Of a DNA stretch of 38,232 nucleotides, positions 22,320-30,842 are shown piece after piece. Position 1 is the first letter of the stretch; each line of letters opens with the position of its first letter. The notes below the pieces were generated by a model, which was given only the letters and a program-made list of their open reading frames with translations, searched no databases and had not been told where the DNA came from. The DNA comes from Chloroflexota bacterium (GTDB lineage Bacteria > Chloroflexota > Dormibacteria > CF-121). The stretch spans positions 1 through 38,232 of the forward strand of contig VBDZ01000005.1 in the NCBI GenBank assembly GCA_005881215.1, given 5' to 3'. Position numbers and translations under genes: made by a program.

Positions 22320-24859
22320 CTGCCGCGCTCGACCGGTTGGGCCGTCGGCAGGGGTTCGGGAGCGGGCGCCGCCGCCGTCCCGTCGCCGGCGCTCGCGCCA
22401 CCCTGGGCCGCGCCGTTCGTCGCCGGGAAGTTTCCGCGCCGCCGACCGCGCCGGCGCCGGAATTTCCGCGGCGGAGCCGCTCCGTTTTCGGTTGGAGCCA
22501 CCACGTCCGGCGACTCAGCGCCGTTGCTCGCGACCGGGGTGCCCGGTGTGCCCGTCACGACCGGTCGGGGGCCAAACCCGCGCCGCCGCCGGCGCGGTCG
22601 ACCCAGCGGTGCGCCCGCCGGTCGTTGCCGGCGGCGATCGCCGCGCCGCCGCCCGCCGACCGCCGCATCCATGGCGTGCAGCGCGCCGATCCCGGCGACC
22701 CGGCCTTCTCGCTCGATGTGCTCGAGCAGCGGCCGGTAGAGATCCTGTCCTTCGCGGCCGGTCATCGTCTCGATGTCGCCGACTACCACCAGCAGTTGCT
22801 TTGCCCGGGAGATCGCGACGTTCAACCGCTGCGCCTTCTTCAGGAAGCCGATCCGCTCCGCCTCGTTGCTCCGCACCAGGCTGAGGATCACGACGTCGGC
22901 CTCCTCGCCCTCGAAGGCATCGACGGTATCGACGGCCAGTCCCGGGAGCGCGACCATGCGCAATTCCCGGCGCAGTTGGGTGACCTGGTCCTGGTACATG
23001 GCGATCACGGCCACCCGAAGCTGCTCGAGCCCGAGCCGCTGCAGGTGGCGCACCACCCGGCCCACCGCCTCGATCTCGGCGCGGTTCGAGATGCTTCCCG
23101 AGCCGCCCTTCTTTTCCCGGCCGCGGATCGTGAGCCAGGTGAGGTTGCGATTGAACGGCCAGGGCAGCGGCGAGCGCAGTGCCGCCATCTCGGGCGAGTT
23201 GCGCAGCCGGCCGTCGTAGGAGGCGACCGAGACATAGCTCCCGATGGGCGCCGCCATCCGGTACTGCTCGTCGAGCATCACCAGGTTGGTTTCAGGAACG
23301 ACTGCCCAGCTCAACTCGAAGAAGCTGGCATCGCGCACCATGGATTTCGCCTCGTCATCGTCGACCGGGAACGCGGCGGCGCTTTCGTCGAGCACCGGCG
23401 GCAGCTGGCGGTGATCGCCGACCAGCAGCCAGCGCGGCGCCAGGCGCAGCAGGGGCAGGGTCTCGGTGAAGCGCACCTTGTTCGCCTCGTCGAGGATCAG
23501 CCAGTCGAACATCTCAGCTTCTTTACAGGCGAGCGCGATGCGGTTCACGGTGCCGAAGACCACGTGCGCGTTGCGGACCCGTGGGTCATCGGCCTCGACG
23601 ATGCTGGCCCGGAACTTCGGATCGACCTTCTCCGGCTCGGCGATGCGGACCATTCGAAGGGCGTCGAGGCCCTGCAGGCGTTCCTGCGCATTGTCGACCG
23701 CGGTGTTGGCGTGCGAGGTCATCAGGATGCGGACGTTCGGATCGCGGGCCACCAGCTGGCGAACCGTCTCCACGATCGAGGTGGTCTTGCCGGTCCCGGG
23801 CGGTCCCTGGACGAGCTGCATGCTGCCGGGGAAGAGGTTGACCGCGCTGGTCACCGCCTGCCGCTGGCTGGGATTCAAGCGATCATCGAACGGCTGGAGA
23901 TCCGCCGTTCCCGGCGATAACACCTCGTCGGGCGCGATCAGCAGGGCGGCGACGCGCCGCAGGCTGATGTCGCCCGCCGGGAAGCCGTTCAACGTACGCT
24001 GCTGGACTTCGACCACGGCGGTGATCGGCTGCGGCCGGACGGTTCCTGGGCCGAGCACCCCCTCCTCGCGTAACTTGACGAGCCAGCGCCGGCCGCCGCC
24101 CTCGCCGCGGAGCAGGGTCCCCTCACGCTCCGCGCCATGGGCGGTGCGGATGATGACCCGGTCGCCTTCTTTGAAGCCGCCGCGCCGGCTGAGCACGATC
24201 AAGGCGCCGGCGTTTCGGTCGCCATTGGTAGCGCCGCAGACGCCGCACTTCGCACCATTCACCTGGAGGTTCTCGCACTTGCTGCAGATGACGCCTTCGG
24301 TTTCGACCTCGTACGGCCGAGCGTCTTGCTCGGCCTGCCAGGCGAGCCACTGCCGCTCGTGATTGGCGAAGGCCTGGCCGGCCAGCACCAGGGGCAGCTG
24401 GGCCGCTTCCTCGAGGGCGGTCAGCTGGCGCCGCACCCAATCCTCCTCGGGGACATAGGTGGCTTCCTGGGGCTCCGCTTCAGCGACCTCGATCGTCAAC
24501 ACGTCGCCCGCATCCTTGGTGGGATCGGGGTCGGGCTGGACCCGCTCGACGAGGAAGGCGATATCGCGGCCCGGCAGGCCGAACAACTGCCCCACCAGGC
24601 CGAACCGCTCGATGCTGGTCTCGGTCCGTTTCTGCAGGTTCAAGGTGAACCGGACGGGGGCGTTCTTGATGTCCACGTAGCCGTCACCCTCGGTGGCTTC
24701 GGTGAGCAACGCGATCAGGGCGTCCTGCCCCAGGTGGGCGAGCAGGGTCTCGGCCTGGCTCTGCGGCGCGGCGCAGACTTTCAGCCGGACCGCGGTGATG
24801 TCGGGGGCCCGATGGGCGAACGGCGACCCCGCGGCAACAGGCGGCAACCGTAAGGTCAA
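22316..24859 (-). CDS. superfamily I DNA/RNA helicase (Upf1/DNA2-like) with zinc ribbon and Arg-rich tail
   Basis: An 847-residue SF1B-type helicase. The N-terminal domain carries a four-Cys ribbon (Cys192, 195, 205, 208 in CSKCENLQVNGAKCGVCG). The motor has Walker A GPPGTGKTT at 352-360, DEAN at 457-460 (in place of DEAH/DEAA), GDHRQLPP, LDEQYRMAAPIG, VDTVDAFEGEEADVVILS and LNVAISRAKQ. The last 130 residues are Arg/Gly/Pro-rich with no fold. Start TTG 24859 is chosen because AAGGAG lies five bases upstream (24865-24870); the frame to 25009 has no such site. Likely acts in DNA repair or RNA metabolism; the substrate is unknown. Confidence 0.88.
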   Translation of the reverse strand: MTLRLPPVAAGSPFAHRAPDITAVRLKVCAAPQSQAETLLAHLGQDALIALLTEATEGDGYVDIKNAPVRFTLNLQKRTETSIERFGLVGQLFGLPGRDIAFLVERVQPDPDPTKDAGDVLTIEVAEAEPQEATYVPEEDWVRRQLTALEEAAQLPLVLAGQAFANHERQWLAWQAEQDARPYEVETEGVICSKCENLQVNGAKCGVCGATNGDRNAGALIVLSRRGGFKEGDRVIIRTAHGAEREGTLLRGEGGGRRWLVKLREEGVLGPGTVRPQPITAVVEVQQRTLNGFPAGDISLRRVAALLIAPDEVLSPGTADLQPFDDRLNPSQRQAVTSAVNLFPGSMQLVQGPPGTGKTTSIVETVRQLVARDPNVRILMTSHANTAVDNAQERLQGLDALRMVRIAEPEKVDPKFRASIVEADDPRVRNAHVVFGTVNRIALACKEAEMFDWLILDEANKVRFTETLPLLRLAPRWLLVGDHRQLPPVLDESAAAFPVDDDEAKSMVRDASFFELSWAVVPETNLVMLDEQYRMAAPIGSYVSVASYDGRLRNSPEMAALRSPLPWPFNRNLTWLTIRGREKKGGSGSISNRAEIEAVGRVVRHLQRLGLEQLRVAVIAMYQDQVTQLRRELRMVALPGLAVDTVDAFEGEEADVVILSLVRSNEAERIGFLKKAQRLNVAISRAKQLLVVVGDIETMTGREGQDLYRPLLEHIEREGRVAGIGALHAMDAAVGGRRRGDRRRQRPAGAPLGRPRRRRRGFGPRPVVTGTPGTPVASNGAESPDVVAPTENGAAPPRKFRRRRGRRRGNFPATNGAAQGGASAGDGTAAAPAPEPLPTAQPVERGS

Positions 24860-24985
24860 GGGCGCTCCTTGTAGCGCATAAGATTGGACCTGGCTTTCAC
24901 AGGTGGGCCGACGGCTAGCCACCCCTTCGGCGGAGCGTCGGACAGGCGCGAGCAATCGAACCTGTCTAACCCGGCCCCCAGTATA
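24860..24985 (-). promoter_or_regulatory. structured leader of the helicase operon with -10 box and mini-ORF
   Basis: Minus-strand TATACT (24980-24985) is a good -10 box. The leader of about 115 bases holds three inverted repeats: GACAGG/CCTGTC (24941-24966), CCGACG/CGTCGG (24908-24941) and ACCTG/CAGGT (24888-24904). A seven-codon ORF follows (ATG 24879, MRYKERP), and its TGA overlaps the helicase TTG start. Confidence 0.45.
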
Positions 24986-25023
24986 ACGCCAAATAGGGGT
25001 CAACGCCACCGGGTTGGTTGCTC

Positions 25024-25029
25024 TAGCCT
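25024..25029 (+). promoter_or_regulatory. -10 box TAGCCT, leaderless start of the GT2 gene
   Basis: TAGCCT, seven bases, then GTG 25037. Confidence 0.55.
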
Positions 25030-25036
25030 AGGAACG

Positions 25037-26587
25037 GTGGCAAAGCCGGCAACCTTGAGCCCCGCCCAGCGGCGAATCCAGCGCGCCCTGGAGGTGGCTC
25101 CGGGGGCCCTGACCTGGACCATTCTGATCGCCCCGGTGGTGGCCTCCTTCGTGTTTGCTCCCTATATCGCGCTCGCCATCTTCCTGGTCGACATCTACTG
25201 GTTCGTCCGGACCGGGACGGTGGTGGTTGGGATTCGCAGCACCTACCGGACGATGAAGCGGACCGCCGCCGAGGACTGGTGGCAGCGTTGCCTTACGCTC
25301 GGGGTCGGTCCGGGCTTGGGCGACCCACGCCGGATCGTCCACGCCGTCCTGATCCCCACCTACACCGAGCCGTATGCCATCCTGCGCGAGACCGTTCGAG
25401 CGATCGCCGACGCCGACTACCCGACGGAGAACAAGGTGGTGGCGATCATCACCCGCGAGACCGACCGCCCCGGCTGGGAAAACGTTCGCCGGCTCCAGGA
25501 GGAGTTCGGCTCACGGGTGCGGGCGTTCTTTCACATCAAAGATCCCCTGCTGCCGGGAATCGTCGTCGGGAAGTCGGCCGCGATGGCCTACGGCGGGCCA
25601 GTTCTCCGCCGCGAGCTGGAGGCGATGGGGCTTGATCCCCGGGAGGTGATCATCACCGACCTCGATTCGGACTTTCGCGTCCACCGCCAGTACTTCGCCT
25701 ACGTGACCTATCACTACGTCACCGACAAACGAGGGCCGGAGTCGATCTTCCAGCCGATCCCGATGTTCCATAACAATCTCTGGCGGGTGCCGTTCGCGGT
25801 CCGGATCATGGCCAGCGCCTGCACCCAGTGGCAGATGTTCCTCTCCTCGCGGCCAGACCGGCTGGTTGCCTTCAGCAGCTACTCGATGTCGCTGGAGCTG
25901 GTGATCAAGGTGGACTACTGGGACGACGATGTGATTCCAGAGGACTCGCGTTTTTACTGGAAGTCCTTCTTCGCCACCAGCGGACGGCTGCGAATGGTTC
26001 CCGTCTTCCTCCCGATCTACGGCGACGCGCCCGAAGCCTCGGACCGGGGGATGCCATGGGAGCGGGTCAAGACCCACGCCAATCAATACAACCAGATCAA
26101 GCGTTGGGCCTGGGGCGTCAGCGACGTGCCCTTCGTCACGGTGCGTCTGTTACGTCATCCGGAGATCGGCCTCTGGCTGCGGGCGCGCCGCTACGGCTAC
26201 ATGATCTTCAACCATCTGACCTGGACCACGCTGCCGGTGCTGCTGCTGTTCGGTGCCGCCCTGCCGAGGCTGCTGCAGGAGGACTGGAACCTGACGACCG
26301 CCGCCGATCGGCTGGCGCTCTACGCCTTCATCCTGATCAACATCGCCTTTCTGAACATCGCCGCCCTGATCCTGGTCGAGCGCCGGATCAACCCGCCGAT
26401 GCCGCGCCAGTGGGGCTTCTTCCACCAGATCTGGGCCTACGTCCAGCTCGGCCTCTATCCCATCGTGGGCCTCCTGTTCAGTGTGCTGCCCGCGCTGGAG
26501 GCGCAGACACGGCTGATGCTCGGCATGTATCTCGAGTACAAGGTGACGGAGAAGGTGGCGGAAGGTCCCCTCGAGGGAACGGCCTGA
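25037..26587 (+). CDS. membrane glycosyltransferase family 2, processive type
   Basis: A 516-residue GT2 enzyme with N-terminal helices (about 27-57), a cytosolic GT-A domain and C-terminal helices from about 400. Catalytic features are IPTYTEPY, DLDSD (Asp208, 210, 212, the metal-binding region), the acid segment PEDSRFYWKSFF and QIKRW, equivalent to the QxxRW motif of cellulose- and hyaluronan-synthase-like enzymes. It should extend or add sugars on the cytosolic face and may export the polymer. The open frame back to 24884 crosses the promoter and is rejected. The sugar is unknown. The convergent neighbour is a GT87 transferase. Confidence 0.88.
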   Translation: MAKPATLSPAQRRIQRALEVAPGALTWTILIAPVVASFVFAPYIALAIFLVDIYWFVRTGTVVVGIRSTYRTMKRTAAEDWWQRCLTLGVGPGLGDPRRIVHAVLIPTYTEPYAILRETVRAIADADYPTENKVVAIITRETDRPGWENVRRLQEEFGSRVRAFFHIKDPLLPGIVVGKSAAMAYGGPVLRRELEAMGLDPREVIITDLDSDFRVHRQYFAYVTYHYVTDKRGPESIFQPIPMFHNNLWRVPFAVRIMASACTQWQMFLSSRPDRLVAFSSYSMSLELVIKVDYWDDDVIPEDSRFYWKSFFATSGRLRMVPVFLPIYGDAPEASDRGMPWERVKTHANQYNQIKRWAWGVSDVPFVTVRLLRHPEIGLWLRARRYGYMIFNHLTWTTLPVLLLFGAALPRLLQEDWNLTTAADRLALYAFILINIAFLNIAALILVERRINPPMPRQWGFFHQIWAYVQLGLYPIVGLLFSVLPALEAQTRLMLGMYLEYKVTEKVAEGPLEGTA

Positions 26588-26591
26588 TCGG

Positions 26592-26606
26592 CTCCCAACC
26601 GGGGAG
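26592..26606. terminator. short hairpin between convergent GT2 and GT87 genes
   Basis: CTCCC (26592-26596) and GGGAG (26602-26606) pair around AACCG in the 22-base gap between the stops. The T run is poor, so termination is only possible. Confidence 0.35.
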
Positions 26607-26609
26607 GTC

Positions 26610-27794
26610 TCACTGCCCGACGTCCAGCTCACGATCAGCGTGACCGTCGGCTGGGCGATTAGATGAGCCCGGTCGAAGCAGCACGTAGGCGGTGACGCCG
26701 CCGAGAATCAGCCCGCCGTAGAGACCAACCGCCGAGAGCCAGGCCAGCCCCGGGCTGGCCTGATAGACCGTTGCACGGGCCCCGTCCAGTTGCGCCTGCA
26801 GCTCGATCAAAAGCCAGCCGGCGACCCCGAGGCCCAGCAACCACCAGCGTCCATTAAGCCGGGTGTAGACAAACGCGACGGCGAGCAGCAGCGGGGTGAA
26901 ATTCCACAGCGAGTTCTTCGGGGCACAAACGACCCCCAGCCAGAGGCTCAAGGCGAACGCGCCATCCCACGGGTGACCCGGCGCTACCAGCAGCACGACG
27001 ACGGTTGCCAGGGTGAGCAGGAGGACGAGGGTCAGCATGGCGGCTTCGACCGGCAAACCGGAAAGCGGGGCGTGGGTCCAGGTGGAGTCGATCCCCAGCC
27101 GGCTCAGCCAGCCATTGATCGATTCGTTGCTCCAGTAGGTGTCCGGCCCGAGGAAATATCCGCCCCGTTCAGAGAAGCTGCCGCCACCGGAACCGAGTTG
27201 GAAGAGCAGCAATCCGCCGAGCAGCGGGATCCCGGTGGCGAGCACCCGCCAGCGCGGCGGCCGCGCGGTCAGCGCCGCCAGAAACCCGCCCACCGGGTAG
27301 AGCTTGATCGCACTGGCGATGCCGAGCATGAGGCCCGGGATGGCCGCGCGATAGGCGACGGCCAGCAGGAGCAAGACGATCAGGTTCGCCTGACCGAAGT
27401 AGAGCGAGCCGATCACCGGCGGAAAGAGACCGGCCACCACGCCACCCGTGATCGCCAGTGGCCAGCCCAGCTGTGGCAGCGACCGCAGCAGGATAGCGAT
27501 CGCGAACGCCAGCGCCACCAGGCTCAGGATGGAGAAGATCGCGGCGGCGGTCACCGGCGGGAGGAGCGCGAGGGGGCGTATCAGGTGGGCGAAGAAGAGC
27601 GGATACGAGTAGCCGCTGCCCGTCTCCACGTGCACCCCGGCGGCCCGCTGCACTGCCGTCAGCGCGGCGACGTCGTAGGGATTCTCACCGCGATTCAGCA
27701 GCACGCCGGCGGCCCAGTAATCGTAGAAGTCGTTGAGCTGGCCCGACATGCCGATGGTCGCGAAGCTGTAGACGACTCGGAGCAGGGCCACCAC
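26610..27794 (-). CDS. GT87-family (DUF2029) polyprenyl-phosphate sugar transferase
   Basis: A 394-residue GT-C-type membrane glycosyltransferase with about ten helices. Family features are the early acidic loop FYDYWAAGVLLNRGENPYD, FGQANLIVLLLL and IKLYPVGGFLAAL. Relatives transfer mannose or arabinofuranose from polyprenyl-phosphate on the outer face of the membrane. GTG 27794 is the first standard start, but the frame upstream keeps encoding a hydrophobic helix (LIGPRALVGGCLAAVVALL), so initiation at CTG 27836 is possible. It follows trpS on the same strand. It probably builds the same surface glycan as its neighbours. Confidence 0.83.
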   Translation of the reverse strand: MVALLRVVYSFATIGMSGQLNDFYDYWAAGVLLNRGENPYDVAALTAVQRAAGVHVETGSGYSYPLFFAHLIRPLALLPPVTAAAIFSILSLVALAFAIAILLRSLPQLGWPLAITGGVVAGLFPPVIGSLYFGQANLIVLLLLAVAYRAAIPGLMLGIASAIKLYPVGGFLAALTARPPRWRVLATGIPLLGGLLLFQLGSGGGSFSERGGYFLGPDTYWSNESINGWLSRLGIDSTWTHAPLSGLPVEAAMLTLVLLLTLATVVVLLVAPGHPWDGAFALSLWLGVVCAPKNSLWNFTPLLLAVAFVYTRLNGRWWLLGLGVAGWLLIELQAQLDGARATVYQASPGLAWLSAVGLYGGLILGGVTAYVLLRPGSSNRPADGHADRELDVGQ

Positions 27795-27850
27795 GGCGGC
27801 CAGGCACCCGCCGACCAGGGCACGCGGCCCGATCAGCTGCTGGAGCCGGG

Positions 27851-28849
27851 CTACCGTAGGCCGACCGCTTGCTGGACGCGGTGCAGGGTCGTCTCCGCGA
27901 TTGGGGTCAGGCGCTCGGCCGCGCCGTGCAGATGCCGCATCAGCGCCGCGTCATCGGCCCGGATCTCGCGATAGCGCTGCTGGATCGGGGTGAGCGCCTC
28001 GATCACCGCGTCGGCGACGGTCCCTTTGAGCACGCTGTACGGCTTGCCGGTGAATTCCTGCTCGACCGCGGGCCAGTCCTTGTCTGTGATGGTCCGATAG
28101 ATCTCGAGCAGGTTCGTCACGCCCGGGCCCGCCGGAATGCGCACCTCGGGCTGGGCGTCGGTTTGCGCCCGGGCGAGCTTCTTGCGGATCAGGTCGGGGC
28201 CGTCGAGGATGAAGATCGCGTGACCCGGTGAATCGGCGGCCAGGCTCTTGCTCATCTTTTTCTGCGGATCATCGAGTCCCATGATGCGGGCGCCCGCGGC
28301 CTGGATCATGGGCTCCGGCAGCACGAACAGCTGGCCGAACCGCTGGTTCATCCGCTGCGCCACGTCGCGGGTCAGCTCGATATGTTGTCGCTGGTCTTCG
28401 CCGACCGGCACATAGTTCGTGTCGTAGAGAAGGATGTCGGCGGCCATCAGCGCCGGATAGGCAAACAGTCCGGCGCTCGATCGCTCCCGCTCCCGGCCGC
28501 TCTTCTCTTTGAACTGGGTCATCCGTTCCAGCCAACCCATCGGAATGAAGCACTCGAGGATCCAGGCCAGCTCGGCATGCGCCGGGATGTGCGATTGAAC
28601 GAACATTGCCTGCTCACGCTTGATCCCGCTCGCCAGGTAGACCGCGGCCAGGTCGAGCGTGTTCTCCCGCAGCGCCGCCGGATCCTGCGGCACCGTGATG
28701 GTGTGCAGGTCGACGATGCAGAAAATGTTGTCGTACTTGTCCTGGTTGCGGACCCAATTTCGGATCGCCCCCAGGTAATTGCCCAGGTGTAAGCCACCGC
28801 TGGGCTGGATGCCGGAAAAGACTCGAAGCTTCGTCGTCGCCGACTGCAT
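27851..28849 (-). CDS. trpS: tryptophan--tRNA ligase
   Basis: A 332-residue class I synthetase that charges tRNA-Trp. The HIGH-type motif is LHLGN at 20-24 and KMSKS at 198-202. FSGIQPSGGLHLGNYLGAI and QTDAQPEVRIP further match TrpRS, and the length is typical. ATG 28849 is preceded by TAACAT at six bases, so the mRNA is leaderless. The GT87 gene lies directly downstream on the same strand and may be read from this promoter. Confidence 0.97.
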   Translation of the reverse strand: MQSATTKLRVFSGIQPSGGLHLGNYLGAIRNWVRNQDKYDNIFCIVDLHTITVPQDPAALRENTLDLAAVYLASGIKREQAMFVQSHIPAHAELAWILECFIPMGWLERMTQFKEKSGRERERSSAGLFAYPALMAADILLYDTNYVPVGEDQRQHIELTRDVAQRMNQRFGQLFVLPEPMIQAAGARIMGLDDPQKKMSKSLAADSPGHAIFILDGPDLIRKKLARAQTDAQPEVRIPAGPGVTNLLEIYRTITDKDWPAVEQEFTGKPYSVLKGTVADAVIEALTPIQQRYREIRADDAALMRHLHGAAERLTPIAETTLHRVQQAVGLR

Positions 28850-28855
28850 CCACGA

Positions 28856-28861
28856 ATGTTA
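28856..28861 (-). promoter_or_regulatory. -10 box TAACAT, leaderless start of trpS
   Basis: Minus-strand TAACAT, six bases, then ATG 28849. Confidence 0.7.
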
Positions 28862-28884
28862 AGGAACAGGTCGAGCGGCCGAGA

Positions 28885-29319
28885 CTACATCAGGTGAATG
28901 GTCCAGCTGAAGTCGGCGGTCACCGTTTTACCGGCGACCACTGTGACCTGGCGCGGCGCGACGCCGATGCCGGGCACGACGGTGGGGTGGGGCGACGCCT
29001 GAGCGTCGTAGCCGGTTGAGTCCAGCGACACGGCGTACGTGCCGGGTGCGAGCTTGACGGTGTAGGCCCCGCTGCCGTCGGTCACGGCGGTCTGCGCTGT
29101 TGGCGTGCCGTTACCTGACACCAGTCGAAAACTGACCATCGCGCCAGCCATCGCCCTGGCGGAACAGCCGGGCTGCTCCGGGCGGTAGGCGCCACCGCAC
29201 GCCCGCATGGTCACGTGACCGGTCACCGTGCCCGTCGATGGGCCAAAGAGGGCCGGACCGCCGGCGCAGCCGCCGAGGGCGATCGCCAGCAGGCACACGA
29301 ACAGAGCACGCTTCAACAT
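28885..29319 (-). CDS. lipoprotein with carboxypeptidase regulatory-like (Ig-fold) domain
   Basis: A 144-residue secreted lipoprotein. Residues 1-18 form the signal with lipobox ALGGC. The mature part has one beta-sandwich of the carboxypeptidase-regulatory or SpaA type, seen as TGTVTGHVTM, AVTDGSGAYTVKLAPGTYAVSL and VTVVAGKTVTADFSW. Such domains serve in adhesion or as spacers, and no catalytic residue is seen. Two extra Cys (CGGAYRPEQPGC) could form a disulfide. It precedes trpS by 35 bases on the same strand and is divergent from the flippase. No Shine-Dalgarno and no TANNNT box at the usual distance were found. Confidence 0.82.
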   Translation of the reverse strand: MLKRALFVCLLAIALGGCAGGPALFGPSTGTVTGHVTMRACGGAYRPEQPGCSARAMAGAMVSFRLVSGNGTPTAQTAVTDGSGAYTVKLAPGTYAVSLDSTGYDAQASPHPTVVPGIGVAPRQVTVVAGKTVTADFSWTIHLM

Positions 29320-29375
29320 CTGTTAATGAGACGGAGCAGGGCGGTGGAAAGTTCCGCCTCAATTCGAGCCTGAAC

Positions 29376-29381
29376 TACAAT
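29376..29381 (+). promoter_or_regulatory. -10 box TACAAT, leaderless start of the flippase gene
   Basis: TACAAT, seven bases (CCCGCCC), then GTG 29389. Confidence 0.7.
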
Positions 29382-29388
29382 CCCGCCC

Positions 29389-30822
29389 GTGAGTGAGCGC
29401 CTGGCCTCCCGCACCCTGCGCAACAGCGTTCTGGTGGTAGGGGCGAGGGCGCTGGCCAAGCTGGCGGTGTTCGTCGTCGTCGTCCTCCTCTTACGCAGCC
29501 TGGGCGCGGAGCCATACGGCCGGTTCGCGGCGATGGTCGTCTACGTCACCTTGCTGGGCGTCGTCGCCGACCTGGGCCTGCAGACCGTGTTCATCCGCGA
29601 CGTCTCGCGCGACCGGCGCCTGCTCGGCCGCTACCTGTCGAACCTGCTGAGCGCCCGGCTGATCCTCGCCGTCGTGGCGCTCGTGTTGCTCGCGCTGGTG
29701 CTCCGTCTGCTCAGCCCGGCCCTCTTTCCCTTCACCTTCGCCGGCTTTGCCCTGCTACTGACGACGAGTTACTCCAGCCTGCTGCGGGCGGTGTTCTACA
29801 TCCGAGGCCGGCTCGGCTACGAAGCGCTGGCCATCGTGGTCGAGGCCTTGGTGCTGCTGGGCCTGACCAGCCTGGCGGTCCTCAGGCACGCGAGCTGGGA
29901 CGTGTTCATCTGGGTCTATGCCGCGAGCTACCTGTTTACCTGCCTCTTTGCCTTCGCCGTCATTCGCTGGCGGTGGCACGAGGCGATCCACGTCCAGCTG
30001 GAGCCGGCGCTGGTGCGACGCCTGCTGGTGGCCGGTCTCCCGCTCGCCGTCGGGTTCACGGTCACGACCATCTACGCCCAGCTCGACGTCGTGCTGCTGC
30101 AGCTCTTCAAAGGCTTCCAGATGGTGGGGTGGTACTCGGCCGCCAATCGATTCATCGATGCGGTCGCCTGGATTCCGCAGACCGCGATGGGCGCGATCTT
30201 CCCCGCGCTGAGCATGCTGGCCGCCGGCGACCGGCGCCGGCTGGCCTTCGCCTACGAGAAGTCCTACAAGATGCTCGCCGTGCTGGCGCTTCCGCTCGCG
30301 GTCGGGATCGGGATCACGGCCGACTCGCTGGTGCACCTCGCCGCCCCGCGCGGCTTCGATCAGTCGATCCTCGCCCTCCGCCTGCTGGCACCGTCGGTCG
30401 CGCTGCTCTTCGTCAATAACGCTTTCATTTACACCCTGACCGCCATGAATCGCCAGCTGGATTTCACCCGCCTCTCCCTCGCGACGCTCGCCGTGAATGT
30501 CGTGCTCAACCTCCTCCTCATCCCGCCCTATGGCTACCTGGGGGCGGCGGCGGCGTCGACGCTGACGGAGCTGGCGCTGTTCGCGGGCGGCTGGTGGCTG
30601 TTACGCCGGCAGTCGATGCCGCTGGCCGTGCTTGGCAGCGTGGCCCGGGTGCTGGCCAGCGCCGCCCTGATGGGCGCCGTCGTCTACCTGGTCCGGTGGT
30701 GGCCGCTGGCGCTGGTGGTCGTGGTTGGGGCTGCCGTCTACCTCGGGGCGCTGGTCCTGCTGCGGGCGCTCGACGCCGAGGAGTGGTCGATCGTGCGCAC
30801 CGGGTTGATAACCCGCGGCTGA
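29389..30822 (+). CDS. polysaccharide flippase (MOP superfamily, Wzx-like)
   Basis: A 477-residue protein with 12-14 helices. The opening ASRTLRNSVLVVGARALAKL and SLGAEPYGRFAAMVVYVTLL match Wzx/MurJ-like oligosaccharide flippases. AQLDVVLLQLFKGFQMVGWYSAANRF, the conserved seventh-helix region, supports this. It should move an undecaprenyl-linked oligosaccharide across the membrane. Glycosyltransferase and GDP-sugar genes lie within 8 kb, so a common glycan is likely. The cargo cannot be read from sequence. Confidence 0.88.
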   Translation: MSERLASRTLRNSVLVVGARALAKLAVFVVVVLLLRSLGAEPYGRFAAMVVYVTLLGVVADLGLQTVFIRDVSRDRRLLGRYLSNLLSARLILAVVALVLLALVLRLLSPALFPFTFAGFALLLTTSYSSLLRAVFYIRGRLGYEALAIVVEALVLLGLTSLAVLRHASWDVFIWVYAASYLFTCLFAFAVIRWRWHEAIHVQLEPALVRRLLVAGLPLAVGFTVTTIYAQLDVVLLQLFKGFQMVGWYSAANRFIDAVAWIPQTAMGAIFPALSMLAAGDRRRLAFAYEKSYKMLAVLALPLAVGIGITADSLVHLAAPRGFDQSILALRLLAPSVALLFVNNAFIYTLTAMNRQLDFTRLSLATLAVNVVLNLLLIPPYGYLGAAAASTLTELALFAGGWWLLRRQSMPLAVLGSVARVLASAALMGAVVYLVRWWPLALVVVVGAAVYLGALVLLRALDAEEWSIVRTGLITRG

Positions 30823-30830
30823 GGCTCGAC

Positions 30831-30836
30831 TAGACT
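30831..30836 (+). promoter_or_regulatory. -10 box TAGACT, leaderless start of apt
   Basis: TAGACT, six bases, then GTG 30843. It drives the apt-pfkB-ahcY-metK unit. Confidence 0.7.
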
Positions 30837-30842
30837 GCTCGG

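Noticed and set aside
22316-22700. Arg-rich 3' end of the helicase gene as a separate gene or frameshift
   Set aside because: The frame is continuous from the motor domain to the TGA, and the next gene overlaps that stop. It is better read as a disordered basic tail.
24884-25036. N-terminal extension of the GT2 frame
   Set aside because: It would be translated across the divergent promoter region and inverted repeats. GTG 25037 has a correctly placed -10 box.
26790-27974. 394-codon ORF antisense to the GT87 gene
   Set aside because: The translation is Gln/Arg/Glu-rich without any domain, while the minus-strand frame gives a coherent polytopic transferase.
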